NCBI GenBank assembly: GCA_016201185.1
Contig: JACQDG010000295.1
Coordinates: 1-18,102, forward strand
Origin: Acidobacteriota bacterium
Lineage (GTDB): Bacteria > Acidobacteriota > Terriglobia > Bryobacterales > JACQDG01
Direction of reading: 5' to 3'
DNA length: 18,102 nucleotides
How positions within the stretch are numbered: position 1 is the stretch's first letter; each line of letters starts with the position of its first letter. This document shows, piece by piece, positions 1 to 7,275 of this stretch. Position numbers and translations under genes: made by a program. The notes under the pieces were generated by a model, which did not search any database, was not told the DNA's origin, and saw only the letters and a program-made list of their open reading frames with translations.

Positions 1-1
1 C

Positions 2-142
2 CACCTGGCCAACATTTCCTGCCGGCTCGGACGGACGATCGAGTTCGATCCGGCAACCGAGCAAGTCCTCCACGACGGAGAGGCGAGCAGGATGCTGACC
101 AGGAATTACCGTGCGCCGTTTGTGGTGCCGGAGAAGGTTTAG
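2..142 (+). CDS. Gfo/Idh/MocA family oxidoreductase, C-terminal fragment
   Basis: The frame is open from base 2 to a TAG at 140-142 and gives 46 residues, the end of a gene cut by the window edge. The fragment contains N-I-S-C-R-L-G-R, then F-D-P, then E-A-S-R-M-L-T-R-N-Y-R-A-P-F. This matches the typical tail of exported Gfo/Idh/MocA oxidoreductases of Acidobacteriota and Planctomycetes (N-I-S-x-R-L-G-R, F-D-P, then R-x-P-F/Y). Such enzymes are NAD(P)-dependent sugar or cyclitol dehydrogenases with a Rossmann fold, but that part lies outside the window. The cupin gene follows 32 bases downstream on the same strand and may be co-transcribed. Recognition rests on a short tail only. Confidence 0.65.
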   Translation, partial: HLANISCRLGRTIEFDPATEQVLHDGEASRMLTRNYRAPFVVPEKV

Positions 143-147
143 CGCGC

Positions 148-159
148 CCGCTGTAGCGG
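148..159. repeat. Short inverted repeat CCGCT-GT-AGCGG
   Basis: Two 5-base arms separated by 2 bases lie between the upstream stop codon and the cupin ribosome binding site. It could be a small operator or an RNA hairpin near the start, but an arm this short in GC-rich DNA may be chance. Confidence 0.25.
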
Positions 160-160
160 A

Positions 161-166
161 AAGGAG
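161..166 (+). promoter_or_regulatory. Ribosome binding site AAGGAG of the cupin gene
   Basis: A strong AAGGAG lies 8 bases before the ATG at 175. It fixes that start. Several other genes in this window have no Shine-Dalgarno sequence at all. Confidence 0.75.
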
Positions 167-174
167 ATGATGTC

Positions 175-612
175 ATGCGAAGCGTGGTTGGCTTTGAAGC
201 TGCCAGAGACCGGAGAGATTTTCTTCAGGCCGGGCTGGCGGGGTTGCTGTTATCGCTAAGCCCGCTCCGTGGGGCAGAAACCGCCCGAAGCACGAAAACG
301 GTGTTTCAGAAGGATCTGCCGGAGCTGACGATGAATGGCTGGCAGGTAACGGCGGTGGAGGTGACGATCCCGCCCGGGGAAGGCTCGCAGCACCATCGGC
401 ATCCCAGCTTCGTCCTCGGCTATGTGCTCGAGGGCGAAATGCGGTTTCAGGTGGAGGGCCAACTGGAGACCGTTATCCCCGCCGGCCAGATGTTTTATGA
501 GGCTCCGGGGGATGTGCACACCGTCTCCGCGAGCGCCAGCAAGACCAAGCCGGTGCGTTTCGTCGCCCTGTTGTTCGGCGAGAAGGGGAAACCGCTCTCC
601 ACACCGGCCTAG
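175..612 (+). CDS. Tat-exported cupin-domain protein
   Basis: The product is a single-domain cupin of 145 residues. Residues 13-18 (R-R-D-F-L-Q) followed by a hydrophobic stretch form a Tat signal, so the folded protein probably reaches the periplasm with its metal bound. Cupin motif 1 is seen as H74-R-H76 followed by Y-V-L-E-G. Motif 2 is the P-G-D-V-H block with H115. The usual motif-1 glutamate is replaced by a hydrophobic residue, which seems normal for this H-R-H-P small cupin subfamily, leaving a likely three-histidine metal site. Substrate unknown: small cupins act as dioxygenases, isomerases or sensors, and nothing here decides. It follows the oxidoreductase fragment by 32 bases and converges on the DUF420 gene, whose stop is 17 bases beyond its own. 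Confidence 0.85.
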   Translation: MRSVVGFEAARDRRDFLQAGLAGLLLSLSPLRGAETARSTKTVFQKDLPELTMNGWQVTAVEVTIPPGEGSQHHRHPSFVLGYVLEGEMRFQVEGQLETVIPAGQMFYEAPGDVHTVSASASKTKPVRFVALLFGEKGKPLSTPA

Positions 613-629
613 AAAGGCAGTTCTTCGGC

Positions 630-1043
630 CTACAGGTGATATAGCATCACGTAGATCACCACGCCCGTCACTGATACATACAGCCAGATGGGGAGCGTCC
701 AGCGGGCGATGCGGCGGTGCCGGTCGAACTGCTCCCGCCAGGCGCGGCGGAGGGTCACCAGGGCCAGCGGCAGAATGGCCGCGGCCAGAATCACGTGCGT
801 GATCAGGATGGTGAAGTAAGCCGGCCGGATCCAGCCGCGATGCCGGAAGGGGGTCGCGCCGGCCCGGGAATGGTAGACCAGGTAGGAGATCAGGAACAGC
901 GTCGAGGCAACGAACGCCGCTACCATGCAGGCTCGGTGAGCAGCGATGTTTTTCCGGCGGATGTTGCGGTAGCCGGCCGCGAGCAGGACGGCGCTGGCGC
1001 CATTCAGGCTGGCATTCAGCGCCGGCAGATCGGCAAAGGTCAC
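630..1043 (-). CDS. DUF420 family membrane protein
   Basis: The product is a 137-residue polytopic membrane protein of the DUF420 family (Bacillus YozB type), usually found near terminal oxidase or copper/heme assembly genes. Four hydrophobic segments are visible, from A-L-N-A-S-L-N-G near the N-terminus to L-Y-V-S-V-T-G-V-V near the C-terminus. Histidines recur at membrane edges (A-A-H-R, V-Y-H-S, I-T-H-V, D-R-H-R, L-Y-H-L), as expected of a heme- or metal-related protein. I chose GTG at 1043-1041 because it overlaps the permease stop codon as GTGA, a classic translational coupling. The longer open frame upstream on this strand is only the shadow of the permease. It is the second gene of a two-gene operon with the ABC-2 permease. 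The exact role is unknown even in the family. Confidence 0.75.
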   Translation of the reverse strand: MTFADLPALNASLNGASAVLLAAGYRNIRRKNIAAHRACMVAAFVASTLFLISYLVYHSRAGATPFRHRGWIRPAYFTILITHVILAAAILPLALVTLRRAWREQFDRHRRIARWTLPIWLYVSVTGVVIYVMLYHL

Positions 1044-1921
1044 GCCGCGCCCCGGGAAGACGGCCGCTTCACCTCCCACCAACCGGCCGCGAGCGCTAGA
1101 ATCCCGAAGCCGGCCATCACGCCTACGGATAAGACCATTGGAGGGGCGCCAGGCTCCCTCGTCCCGTAGAGCGCGTTTCGCAGCGCCGCCATGCCGTAGG
1201 TCAGCGGGTTCACCCGCATCAGCAACCGGATCCAGAAGTGGGCCCCCGAAACCGGAAACAGCGCCCCGGAAAGCAGCCACATCGGCAACAGCACCAGACT
1301 CATGACGCTGTGGAAGCCCTGCACCGAATCGAGCCGCCAGGCAAAGTAGAATCCCAGCGCCGTCAGCGCAAAAGAGATGAGGAACAAGACCGCCGTCACA
1401 CCGATCGCCTGCCCGAGGCCCAACCGGATGCCGATTAGCGGAGCCAAGACCACAAACACCAGCCCCTGCGCCAGCGCCAGCGTCGAGCCGCCCAGGATCT
1501 TGCCCAGCACGAGAGCGGCGCGGGAAATCGGCGCTACCAGCACCGAGAGCAGAAAGCCCTCGTTGCGGTCCTCGATCACCGACATGGTGGAAAAGATCGA
1601 AGAGAACAGCACAACGAGGAGAATGGTTCCGGGAAAGAAGTATTCGAGATAGCCCATCCCGGCCGGCGCTCTGGGGGCGGCGGCGCGAAACGATTTGCCG
1701 AAGCCCAACCCGATCAGCAGCCAGAACAGCAGCGGCGTCCCCACCGCCCCCGCCAGGCGTCCGCGCTGGCGAAAGAAAATCACCAGCTCTCTGGACCACA
1801 GGGTGCCTAAAGGGAGCCAGAACGCCGGCCGCCCGACGGGCAGTGGTTTGCCGGCGGATTTCCGTGCGGCAGCCGGGCCATCCGCGACCACCGGTCGCCC
1901 TTCGAACTGAGGCGTAGCCAT
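1040..1921 (-). CDS. ABC-2 type transporter permease
   Basis: The product is a 293-residue inner-membrane permease of the ABC-2 family (DrrB/NodJ/CcmB-like). After a basic, proline-rich N-terminal tail of about 40 residues there are six hydrophobic segments. The S-V-I-E-D-R-N-E-G-F-L-L-S-V-L-V-A-P-I-S-R block matches the family's conserved cytoplasmic loop (E-R-E-x-G-T-L-E, then L-x-x-x-P-x-S-R). The segment near the C-terminus contains the usual N-P-L-T-Y-G. ABC-2 permeases work with a separate ATPase, and no ATPase gene lies beside it here, so it is an orphan within the window. It is coupled to the DUF420 gene by a 4-base overlap, which suggests export tied to respiratory-chain assembly, although drug or lipid export is equally possible. 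A TAAAAT box lies 7 bases before the ATG and no Shine-Dalgarno is visible, so the mRNA may be leaderless. Confidence 0.85.
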   Translation of the reverse strand: MATPQFEGRPVVADGPAAARKSAGKPLPVGRPAFWLPLGTLWSRELVIFFRQRGRLAGAVGTPLLFWLLIGLGFGKSFRAAAPRAPAGMGYLEYFFPGTILLVVLFSSIFSTMSVIEDRNEGFLLSVLVAPISRAALVLGKILGGSTLALAQGLVFVVLAPLIGIRLGLGQAIGVTAVLFLISFALTALGFYFAWRLDSVQGFHSVMSLVLLPMWLLSGALFPVSGAHFWIRLLMRVNPLTYGMAALRNALYGTREPGAPPMVLSVGVMAGFGILALAAGWWEVKRPSSRGAA

Positions 1922-1928
1922 TACGTTG

Positions 1929-1937
1929 ATTTTACCA
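1929..1937 (-). promoter_or_regulatory. Extended -10 promoter (TGG-TAAAAT) for the permease/DUF420 operon
   Basis: On the minus strand the sequence reads TGGTAAAAT, an extended -10 of the TGn-TATAAT type. The box ends 7 bases before the permease ATG at 1921, so transcription should start at or next to the start codon. No clear -35 is seen. The element sits in the 28-base gap after the enolase-superfamily gene. Confidence 0.45.
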
Positions 1938-1949
1938 ATGCCTTGGCGC

Positions 1950-3173
1950 TCAGCCCCAGAAGGGCTCTCCCGGCTCCAGATTCGCCCGTAGCACTTCCGG
2001 GTTTAGGTCTGCGCCAAGGCCCGGAACTTGCGGCACCTCGAGGTAGCTGCCTTCGACCACCGGCGGACGGCCTGCCGCCATCTCTTCGACCAGACGCCCC
2101 TGCCCGATGACATTCTCGGAGGTGACGAAATCAAAAATAGAGGCCCCGAAGTGCGCTGAGGCCATGGTGAGCACAAGGGTGCCAACGTTGTGCGTCGCCA
2201 CCGGGACGTGATAAAGCGCCGCCAGGTCGGCGATCTTGCGCCCGCCGGTCAGCCCGCCGGTGAAGGCCAGATCCGGGTGAATCACGTCCACCGCTTCATT
2301 CTGCAGAAACGGCAGGAATTGTTTCGGCAGCTCCAGTTTTTCGCCGGTCAGGATCGGCACGCGGGCGGCCCGCTTCAGCGCCAGCCAGCTATCCGAGTAA
2401 GCCACCGGCAGCGCGTCCTCCAGCCACAGCGGCCGGATCGGCTCCACCGCGCGGGCGATGCCGATGGCGCTGGGCAGGTCGAATTCGTTGTGGCAGTGGA
2501 CAATCAGGTCCATCTCCGGGCCGATCGCCTGCCGCACGTTGGCGTAGCCCTTCTCGACCCGGACCAGCTCGGCCGAGGTGAGCATGGGAGTGACCTGCGC
2601 AGAGGTGCCGCCGATGGCCCGCATCACGTCGACCTTGAAGGTGGACCACCCCTGCGGGCTCTGCTTCATTTCCGCGGCCCACTCGCGGCAGGAAGCCGGG
2701 TCGAGCATGTCTTTGGGCGCGGTGTTGATGTAGAGGCGAATCTTGTCCCGGAACGGCCCGCCCATCAGCGCGTAGACCGGTAGGCCGGTGATCTTGCCGG
2801 CCAGGTCCCACAGCGCGATGTCGATGCCGCTGATGGTCGGGATGTGGGCCATGTACGTGTGCATCTGGGTGGTCATCTTGTGGAAGTGGCGCTCGATCGC
2901 CAGGGGGTCCTGGCCGAGGAGCAGGTGCTTGAAGGTATCGATGCGGGCGCGGGCCATGGGGCCGCTGGCGCCGGCTTCGCCGTAGCCCACCAGCCCCGCG
3001 TCGGTCTCCACTTTCACCAGCGCGTTCCCGTGCTTCTGCAACTGCATGGCTTTGATGGCCGTGATCTTCACGCGCCCCTTTTCCGGGGCCGCCAGCGCCT
3101 GGAAGCTTTCAAGGAACGCGCCGCCGGCCAGGGCCAGCGCTGCTCTAAGTATGTCTCTGCGCCTCGGTTTCAT
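1950..3173 (-). CDS. Tat-exported mandelate racemase/muconate lactonizing enzyme family protein
   Basis: The product is a 407-residue enolase-superfamily enzyme, probably a sugar-acid dehydratase or epimerase. An N-terminal R-R-R-D-I-L motif followed by a hydrophobic run ending A-L-A-A is a Tat signal. The alpha/beta capping domain follows (V-G-Y-G-E region, then I-D-I-A-L-W-D-L-A-G-K), then the barrel. K180-x-D182 is the base strand. Metal positions are H226 (normally Asp/Glu) with H228 two residues on, E252 in W-L-E-D, and E278 in T-G-E-K. H328 in A-T-H-N is the likely second catalytic base. The arrangement resembles the galactonate/mannonate dehydratase subgroups. The start at 3173 is chosen because it leaves a clean Tat signal and sits 6 bases after a TATACT box; the longer frame to 3596 is the shadow of the neighbouring gene. 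It is divergent from the Gfo/Idh/MocA gene, and the substrate is not predictable. Confidence 0.88.
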   Translation of the reverse strand: MKPRRRDILRAALALAGGAFLESFQALAAPEKGRVKITAIKAMQLQKHGNALVKVETDAGLVGYGEAGASGPMARARIDTFKHLLLGQDPLAIERHFHKMTTQMHTYMAHIPTISGIDIALWDLAGKITGLPVYALMGGPFRDKIRLYINTAPKDMLDPASCREWAAEMKQSPQGWSTFKVDVMRAIGGTSAQVTPMLTSAELVRVEKGYANVRQAIGPEMDLIVHCHNEFDLPSAIGIARAVEPIRPLWLEDALPVAYSDSWLALKRAARVPILTGEKLELPKQFLPFLQNEAVDVIHPDLAFTGGLTGGRKIADLAALYHVPVATHNVGTLVLTMASAHFGASIFDFVTSENVIGQGRLVEEMAAGRPPVVEGSYLEVPQVPGLGADLNPEVLRANLEPGEPFWG

Positions 3174-3179
3174 GCGCGA

Positions 3180-3185
3180 AGTATA
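3180..3185 (-). promoter_or_regulatory. -10 box TATACT directly before the enolase-superfamily gene
   Basis: On the minus strand TATACT ends 6 bases before the ATG at 3173, preceded by a T-run. Transcription starting 6-7 bases downstream would begin at the start codon, giving a leaderless mRNA. No Shine-Dalgarno is present, which fits. No good -35 is seen. Confidence 0.45.
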
Positions 3186-3221
3186 ACGAAAAAAGCCGGC
3201 CTCGGCCGCACTAGCGCGTGC

Positions 3222-3242
3222 CATACTGGAACCGGAAAGGAG
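3222..3242 (+). promoter_or_regulatory. CATACT -10-like box and AAGGAG ribosome binding site of the Gfo/Idh/MocA gene
   Basis: CATACT at 3222-3227 is a possible -10. AAGGAG at 3237-3242 lies 7 bases before the ATG at 3250 and firmly supports that start. The promoter half is weak, since no -35 is seen. Confidence 0.5.
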
Positions 3243-3249
3243 CGGACAC

Positions 3250-4569
3250 ATGTTATCCCGCAGGACATTCTTGAAGAAATCCTCCCTGGGAGCCGGAGCT
3301 TTCACCATCCTCCAGCCGCAACTGGTTCGCGGCGCGGGCCAGGAGCGGCTGAAGGCCGGGCTGGTCGGCTGCGGCGGCCGCGGCACGCAGGCTGTGGTCG
3401 ACCTGCTCACCGGCAACGAAAACGTCGAGCTCGTTGCCATGGCCGACGTCTTTGAGGACAAGCTGGAAGGCTCCATCGGCCAATTGCGCGACCCTAAGTA
3501 CATCACCCGGCACGCCGGCATCGTCGTCGAGCGCAACGGCAAGCCCACCGAGATGAAGGCGGAGGACTTGGCCTTCTCGATCCAGGGCCGGATCAAGGTG
3601 GACCCGGAGCATCACTTCGTCGGCTTCGAGGCCTACCAGAAGCTGGTTGCCTCCGACCTGGACATCGTCATGCTTTGCACGCCGCCCGGCTATCGCCCCA
3701 TGCATTTCGAGGCCGCTGTAGAGGCAAAAAAACACGTCTTCACCGAGAAGCCCATCGCCACGGACCCCGTCGGCACGCGGCGCTTCATGGCCGCGGCGAA
3801 AAAAGCGGAAGCTCTCAAGCTCACGGTCATGTCCGGGGCCCAGCGCCGCTCACAGCGGGAATACATCGAGACGATCCAGAAGATCCACGATGGCGCCATC
3901 GGCGATGTTCTGGCTTTATATGCTTACTACCTGAGCGGTCCCGTCTTCCACGCCAAGGGCCGGGACGAGAAGTGGGGCGACATGGAATGGGAGCACCGCA
4001 ACTGGTACTCCTTCGTGTGGATCTGCGGCGACCAGATCGTCGAACAGCACTTCCACAACCTGGACTTCATGAACTGGCTCATGGGGACCCATCCCGAGCG
4101 CGTGGTGGCCTCCGGCGGCATCGCCTGGCGGCCTCGCGAAGAGCTATACGGGAACATCTACGACCACATGAGCTCCGATTTCATCTATCCTAACGGCGTC
4201 CATCTCACCAGCCACTGCCGGCAATACCCCAGCGGCGTTTACCACAACGTGAGCGACCTGGTCGTTGGCGCGAAAGGCCGCAGCACCGGCCTCGATCTGG
4301 GGACCAAGGGCATCAACCCTTACGTCCAGGAGCACATCGACATGGTGAAGAGCATCCGCGGGGAAGGGCCGTACATCAACCACGGCATGGCGGTGGCTGA
4401 AAGCACCATGACGGCGATCATGGGGCGCGAGTCGGCCTACTCCGGCCAAGAGATCACCTGGGACCAGGCCATGGCCTCGCAGCTCGACCTGATGCCCAAG
4501 GCCTTCGGCTACGACCAGAAGATGGAAGCGGCGCCGCTGCCCGTGCCGGGGGTGTATAAGTTCAGTTAA
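3250..4569 (+). CDS. Tat-exported Gfo/Idh/MocA family oxidoreductase
   Basis: The product is a 439-residue NAD(P)-dependent oxidoreductase acting on sugars or polyols. Residues 4-8 (R-R-T-F-L) and the following hydrophobic stretch are a Tat signal, so the enzyme is probably exported folded with its nucleotide. The Rossmann domain starts at about residue 35 with the glycine loop G40-C-G-G-R-G45. The conserved E166-K167-P168 carries the catalytic lysine. The C-terminal substrate domain contains D261 and the H267-F-H269-N-L-D-F-M-N-W block typical of the secreted long-form family in Acidobacteriota and Planctomycetes. Length is normal for that group. It is divergent from the enolase-superfamily gene with 76 bases between starts, so the two may share regulation and act on the same sugar-acid pathway. 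Substrate unknown. Confidence 0.9.
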   Translation: MLSRRTFLKKSSLGAGAFTILQPQLVRGAGQERLKAGLVGCGGRGTQAVVDLLTGNENVELVAMADVFEDKLEGSIGQLRDPKYITRHAGIVVERNGKPTEMKAEDLAFSIQGRIKVDPEHHFVGFEAYQKLVASDLDIVMLCTPPGYRPMHFEAAVEAKKHVFTEKPIATDPVGTRRFMAAAKKAEALKLTVMSGAQRRSQREYIETIQKIHDGAIGDVLALYAYYLSGPVFHAKGRDEKWGDMEWEHRNWYSFVWICGDQIVEQHFHNLDFMNWLMGTHPERVVASGGIAWRPREELYGNIYDHMSSDFIYPNGVHLTSHCRQYPSGVYHNVSDLVVGAKGRSTGLDLGTKGINPYVQEHIDMVKSIRGEGPYINHGMAVAESTMTAIMGRESAYSGQEITWDQAMASQLDLMPKAFGYDQKMEAAPLPVPGVYKFS

Positions 4570-4648
4570 GAGGGGGTTCAGGGCGGCGTGTATTCCCTGG
4601 GCTATCCCGGGATCTTGAAATGGACGAACCCGAGAATTTGAGGTAATC

Positions 4649-4677
4649 TTGCCTCTTAGGTCCCCCCGCGCTAAACT
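4649..4677 (+). promoter_or_regulatory. Sigma-70 type promoter TTGCCT-N17-TAAACT for the 2-oxoacid dehydrogenase E1 gene
   Basis: The -35 TTGCCT (4649-4654) and -10 TAAACT (4672-4677) are spaced by exactly 17 bases. Transcription would begin near 4684. That is after the possible GTG start at 4678 and before the ATG at 4690, so the promoter helps decide the start codon. A GAGG/CCTC pair around the -35 could be a small operator, but it is only 4 bases per arm. Confidence 0.6.
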
Positions 4678-4689
4678 GTGGATCGAGAC

Positions 4690-6789
4690 ATGGCTGCCGA
4701 GAGCGGGATTCGCCTGTCGGAAGCGCTGCTGGCGGGCCTGACGGCCGACGCGCTGGTCCAGACCTACCGCATCCTTTACACCTCCCGCCGCCTGGACGAC
4801 CGGGAAATCATCCTTAAACGCCAGAACCGCATTTTCTTCCAGATCGCCGGCGCCGGTCACGAGGCCGTCTGCGCCGCCGCCGGCATGGTGCTCAAGCCGG
4901 GCTTCGACTGGGTGTATCCGTATTATCGCGATCGCGCGTTGTGCCTGGCCCTGGGGGTGACGCCCGAGGAAATGTTCCTGGAAGCCCTGGGGAAGGCGGC
5001 CGATCCTGCCTCGGGCGGGCGCCAGATGCCCTCCCATTGGGGTCACCCCAAGTGGCGCATCGTTTCCGCCTCCAGTTGCACTGGAACGGAGTTCTTGCAG
5101 GCGGTGGGTTGCGCCGAAGCCTGCCGCATCCTGAACGCGGGAACTACGGAAAGCGAAGTCGTGCTGACGACGGGCGGCGAGGGGGCCACCAGCCAAGGTG
5201 AATTCTGGGAAGCCATCAACTCGGCCTGTCTGAAACGGCTGCCGCTGGTCTTCCTCATCGAGGACAACGGCTTCGCCATCTCCGTCCCCGTCGAGGCGCA
5301 GACCGCCGGCGGCAGCATCTCCCGGCTCGTTTCGAACTTTCCCGACATGCTGGTGGAGGAGGTGGACGGCACCGACTTCCTGGCCTCTTACCGGGTGATG
5401 AAGTCCGCCGTCGCCTACGCCCGCGGCGGCGCCGGCCCGGCCCTGGTGCATGCCCACGTCACTCGCCCCTACTCGCATTCCCTTTCTGACGACGAGCGGT
5501 TCTACAAAACCGAAGAGGAGCGGCGCGCCGAGGCCGAGCGCGACCCGGTCGAAAAGCTGGGCCAATGGCTCCTGTCGGAAGGCATTCTGGATCCGGGCGG
5601 GCTTTCCGTCATTCAGCAGGAAGTGGAGGAAGTGGTAGGGCAGGCGCTCGAGCGCGCCTTCGCGGCGGCTCCGCCGGACAAGGGATCGGTCAAGCTGTAC
5701 CTTTACTCGCCCGGAGTGGATCCCGCCTCGGAGGCCTTTTCGACCGAGCCGGAGTACTCCGGCGAGTCGAAGACCATGGTCGATTTGATCAACGTTTGCC
5801 TGCAGGACGAGATGCGGCGCGATCCGCGGATCATCGTGTTCGGCGAGGACGTGGCTGACTGCACCCGGGAAGAGAACCTGCCCAAGGTGAAGGGCAAGGG
5901 CGGAGTCTTCAAGGTGACCGCCGGACTGCAGCGCAAGTTCGGCAGCACGCGCGTCTTCAACTCGCCGCTGGCCGAGGCCTGCATCGTTGGCCGGGCCGTC
6001 GGCTGCGCCACCCGCGGCCTCAAGCCGGTGGTCGAAATCCAGTTCTTTGATTACATCTGGCCGGCCATGATGCAAATCCGCGACGAGATGGCCAGCCTCC
6101 GCTGGCGCTCCAACAACGGCGTTTCCTGCCCGGCGGTGGTGAGGGCGGCCATCGGAGGCTACCTCGGCGGCGGCGCCATTTACCACAGCCAATCAGGGGA
6201 GGTCGAGTTCACCCACATTCCCGGGCTGCGCGTGGTGTTCCCCTCGAACGCCCTCGACGCCAACGGCCTGCTGCGCACCGCCATCCGCTGCGACGACCCC
6301 GTGCTGTTCCTGGAGCACAAGCGCCTTTACCGCGAACCCTACAACCGCTCGCAATATCCCGGCCCGGATTACATGATTCCCTTCGGCCGGGCCCGGCAAG
6401 TGAAATCCGGCGACCACCTGACGGTCGTCACTTACGGGGCGCTCGTCCACCGCTCTGTCCTGGCGGCGGCGAAGGTGGAGAAGGAGCGGGAGGTTACGAT
6501 TGAGATCCTCGACCTGCGCAGCCTCAATCCCTATGACTGGGAGGCAATCGCCGAGTCGGTGCGCAAGACGTCGCGGGTGATCGTCGCCCACGAGGATTGC
6601 CTCTCCTGGGGCTACGGGGCCGAAATCGCCGCCCGCATCGGCGAGGAACTGTTCGAGCACCTGGACGCCCCGGTGATGCGCATCGGCGCCCAGGATACCT
6701 GGATCGCCTACAACCCCGAGCTGGAAGACGTCATCCTGCCGCAAACCGCCGACCTGGAGCGGGCCATGCACCGCGCGCTGGCGTGGTAA
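4690..6789 (+). CDS. 2-oxoacid dehydrogenase E1, alpha and beta fused in one chain
   Basis: This thiamine diphosphate enzyme (699 residues) decarboxylates branched-chain or related 2-oxoacids and passes the acyl group to the lipoyl domain of an E2 partner. The first about 350 residues are the alpha part. It holds the TPP/Mg motif G163-E-G165 followed 28 residues on by N193 (E-D-N-G), and a Y-S-H-S-L-S-D-D loop like the E1 active-site loop. From about residue 360 the beta part begins, with F-G-E-D-V-A-D and the P-L-A-E429 glutamate expected to contact the TPP pyrimidine. Most organisms encode the two parts separately, but fused forms are known, notably in Bacteroidetes and Acidobacteriota. ATG 4690 is preferred over GTG 4678 because the promoter would start transcription between them. 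No E2 or E3 gene is in view. No Shine-Dalgarno is present. Confidence 0.9.
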   Translation: MAAESGIRLSEALLAGLTADALVQTYRILYTSRRLDDREIILKRQNRIFFQIAGAGHEAVCAAAGMVLKPGFDWVYPYYRDRALCLALGVTPEEMFLEALGKAADPASGGRQMPSHWGHPKWRIVSASSCTGTEFLQAVGCAEACRILNAGTTESEVVLTTGGEGATSQGEFWEAINSACLKRLPLVFLIEDNGFAISVPVEAQTAGGSISRLVSNFPDMLVEEVDGTDFLASYRVMKSAVAYARGGAGPALVHAHVTRPYSHSLSDDERFYKTEEERRAEAERDPVEKLGQWLLSEGILDPGGLSVIQQEVEEVVGQALERAFAAAPPDKGSVKLYLYSPGVDPASEAFSTEPEYSGESKTMVDLINVCLQDEMRRDPRIIVFGEDVADCTREENLPKVKGKGGVFKVTAGLQRKFGSTRVFNSPLAEACIVGRAVGCATRGLKPVVEIQFFDYIWPAMMQIRDEMASLRWRSNNGVSCPAVVRAAIGGYLGGGAIYHSQSGEVEFTHIPGLRVVFPSNALDANGLLRTAIRCDDPVLFLEHKRLYREPYNRSQYPGPDYMIPFGRARQVKSGDHLTVVTYGALVHRSVLAAAKVEKEREVTIEILDLRSLNPYDWEAIAESVRKTSRVIVAHEDCLSWGYGAEIAARIGEELFEHLDAPVMRIGAQDTWIAYNPELEDVILPQTADLERAMHRALAW

Positions 6790-6798
6790 GGCCATTCT

Positions 6799-7014
6799 TT
6801 ACACTTCATCCCATTCCTCGCGACTGATCGCCGCCTGACGGAGGATTTCCTTCAGTAGCGGCTCCCCGATTGTTCCGCTCTTGTGCGGATTTGGGATGCG
6901 AACCTTCAGCGCGTCCTTCTTCACAAACTGGTGCCGTTTACCTGGAATAGGACCAATGAAACCCAGAGCTCTAAACTTTCGGATTAACTCACGCCTTGAA
7001 ATTGCTCCCGGCAT
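6799..7014 (-). CDS. hicA: HicA family toxin (mRNA interferase)
   Basis: The product is a 71-residue toxin of the HicA/YcfA family, a small dsRNA-binding-like fold that cleaves mRNA when free of its antitoxin. Family hallmarks are R-R-E-L-I-R-K-F-R-A-L-G-F at the start, the catalytic H28 in G-K-R-H-Q-F, then I-P-N-P-H-K and the K-E-I-L-R-Q-A-A-I-S helix. It begins 3 bases after the antitoxin stop, so the pair is one transcript. Its stop lies 9 bases from the stop of the convergent E1 gene. The module's GC content is near 50 percent where counted, well below its neighbours, which suggests horizontal arrival. All expected residues are present, so the toxin looks intact. Confidence 0.88.
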   Translation of the reverse strand: MPGAISRRELIRKFRALGFIGPIPGKRHQFVKKDALKVRIPNPHKSGTIGEPLLKEILRQAAISREEWDEV

Positions 7015-7017
7015 GCA

Positions 7018-7254
7018 TCAGGCGGCTCTTGAGTTCAGATCGATGCGGCCTATCTTGGGAATTGGGTCGCGATCTCTGATTTTGAGGACAAGCCACTCTT
7101 CCAGCACTTCCTGGAGCACCTCTCTGCACTTATCGAGTGTCCGCTCGCTGGCCCAAACTCCCCGGAGGCCGGGGATTTCCCCAAAGTACATGCCATCCTT
7201 AAGAATCTTGTAAGCGGCTTTCTTCATTGCCTGCTGAATGTAGCGCGTCAGCAT
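7018..7254 (-). CDS. hicB: HicB family antitoxin, short form
   Basis: The product is a 78-residue antitoxin that binds and neutralises HicA. The sequence M-L-T-R-Y-I-Q-Q-A, then Y-F-G-E-I-P-G-L-R-G-V-W-A, then E-V-L-E-E-W-L-V-L is the standard partial-RNase-H HicB fold. No C-terminal DNA-binding domain is present, so autoregulation would need a different mode or partner. I chose ATG 7254 over the upstream ATG at 7287 because families of this type begin with M-L-T-x-Y-I and because the -10 TATACT (7276-7281) overlaps the extra codons. Gene order is antitoxin then toxin. Proteins of this short type have often been mislabelled as 2-oxoisovalerate dehydrogenase. That label would be wrong here, although a real 2-oxoacid dehydrogenase lies next door. 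Confidence 0.85.
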   Translation of the reverse strand: MLTRYIQQAMKKAAYKILKDGMYFGEIPGLRGVWASERTLDKCREVLQEVLEEWLVLKIRDRDPIPKIGRIDLNSRAA

Positions 7255-7275
7255 TCCGGTATCCGATCTTCGTGT

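Noticed and set aside
4585..4615. CCCGGG-containing sequence after the Gfo/Idh/MocA gene as a terminator
   Set aside because: The arms do not form a convincing stem and no T-run follows.
4678..4689. GTG start of the E1 gene at 4678
   Set aside because: It lies directly after the -10 box and upstream of the predicted transcription start, so ATG 4690 is preferred; the GTG cannot be fully excluded.
4144..6192. Long minus-strand open frame (682 residues) opposite the E1 gene
   Set aside because: Same reason: codon bias of the plus-strand genes leaves the opposite frame open, and the product resembles no protein.
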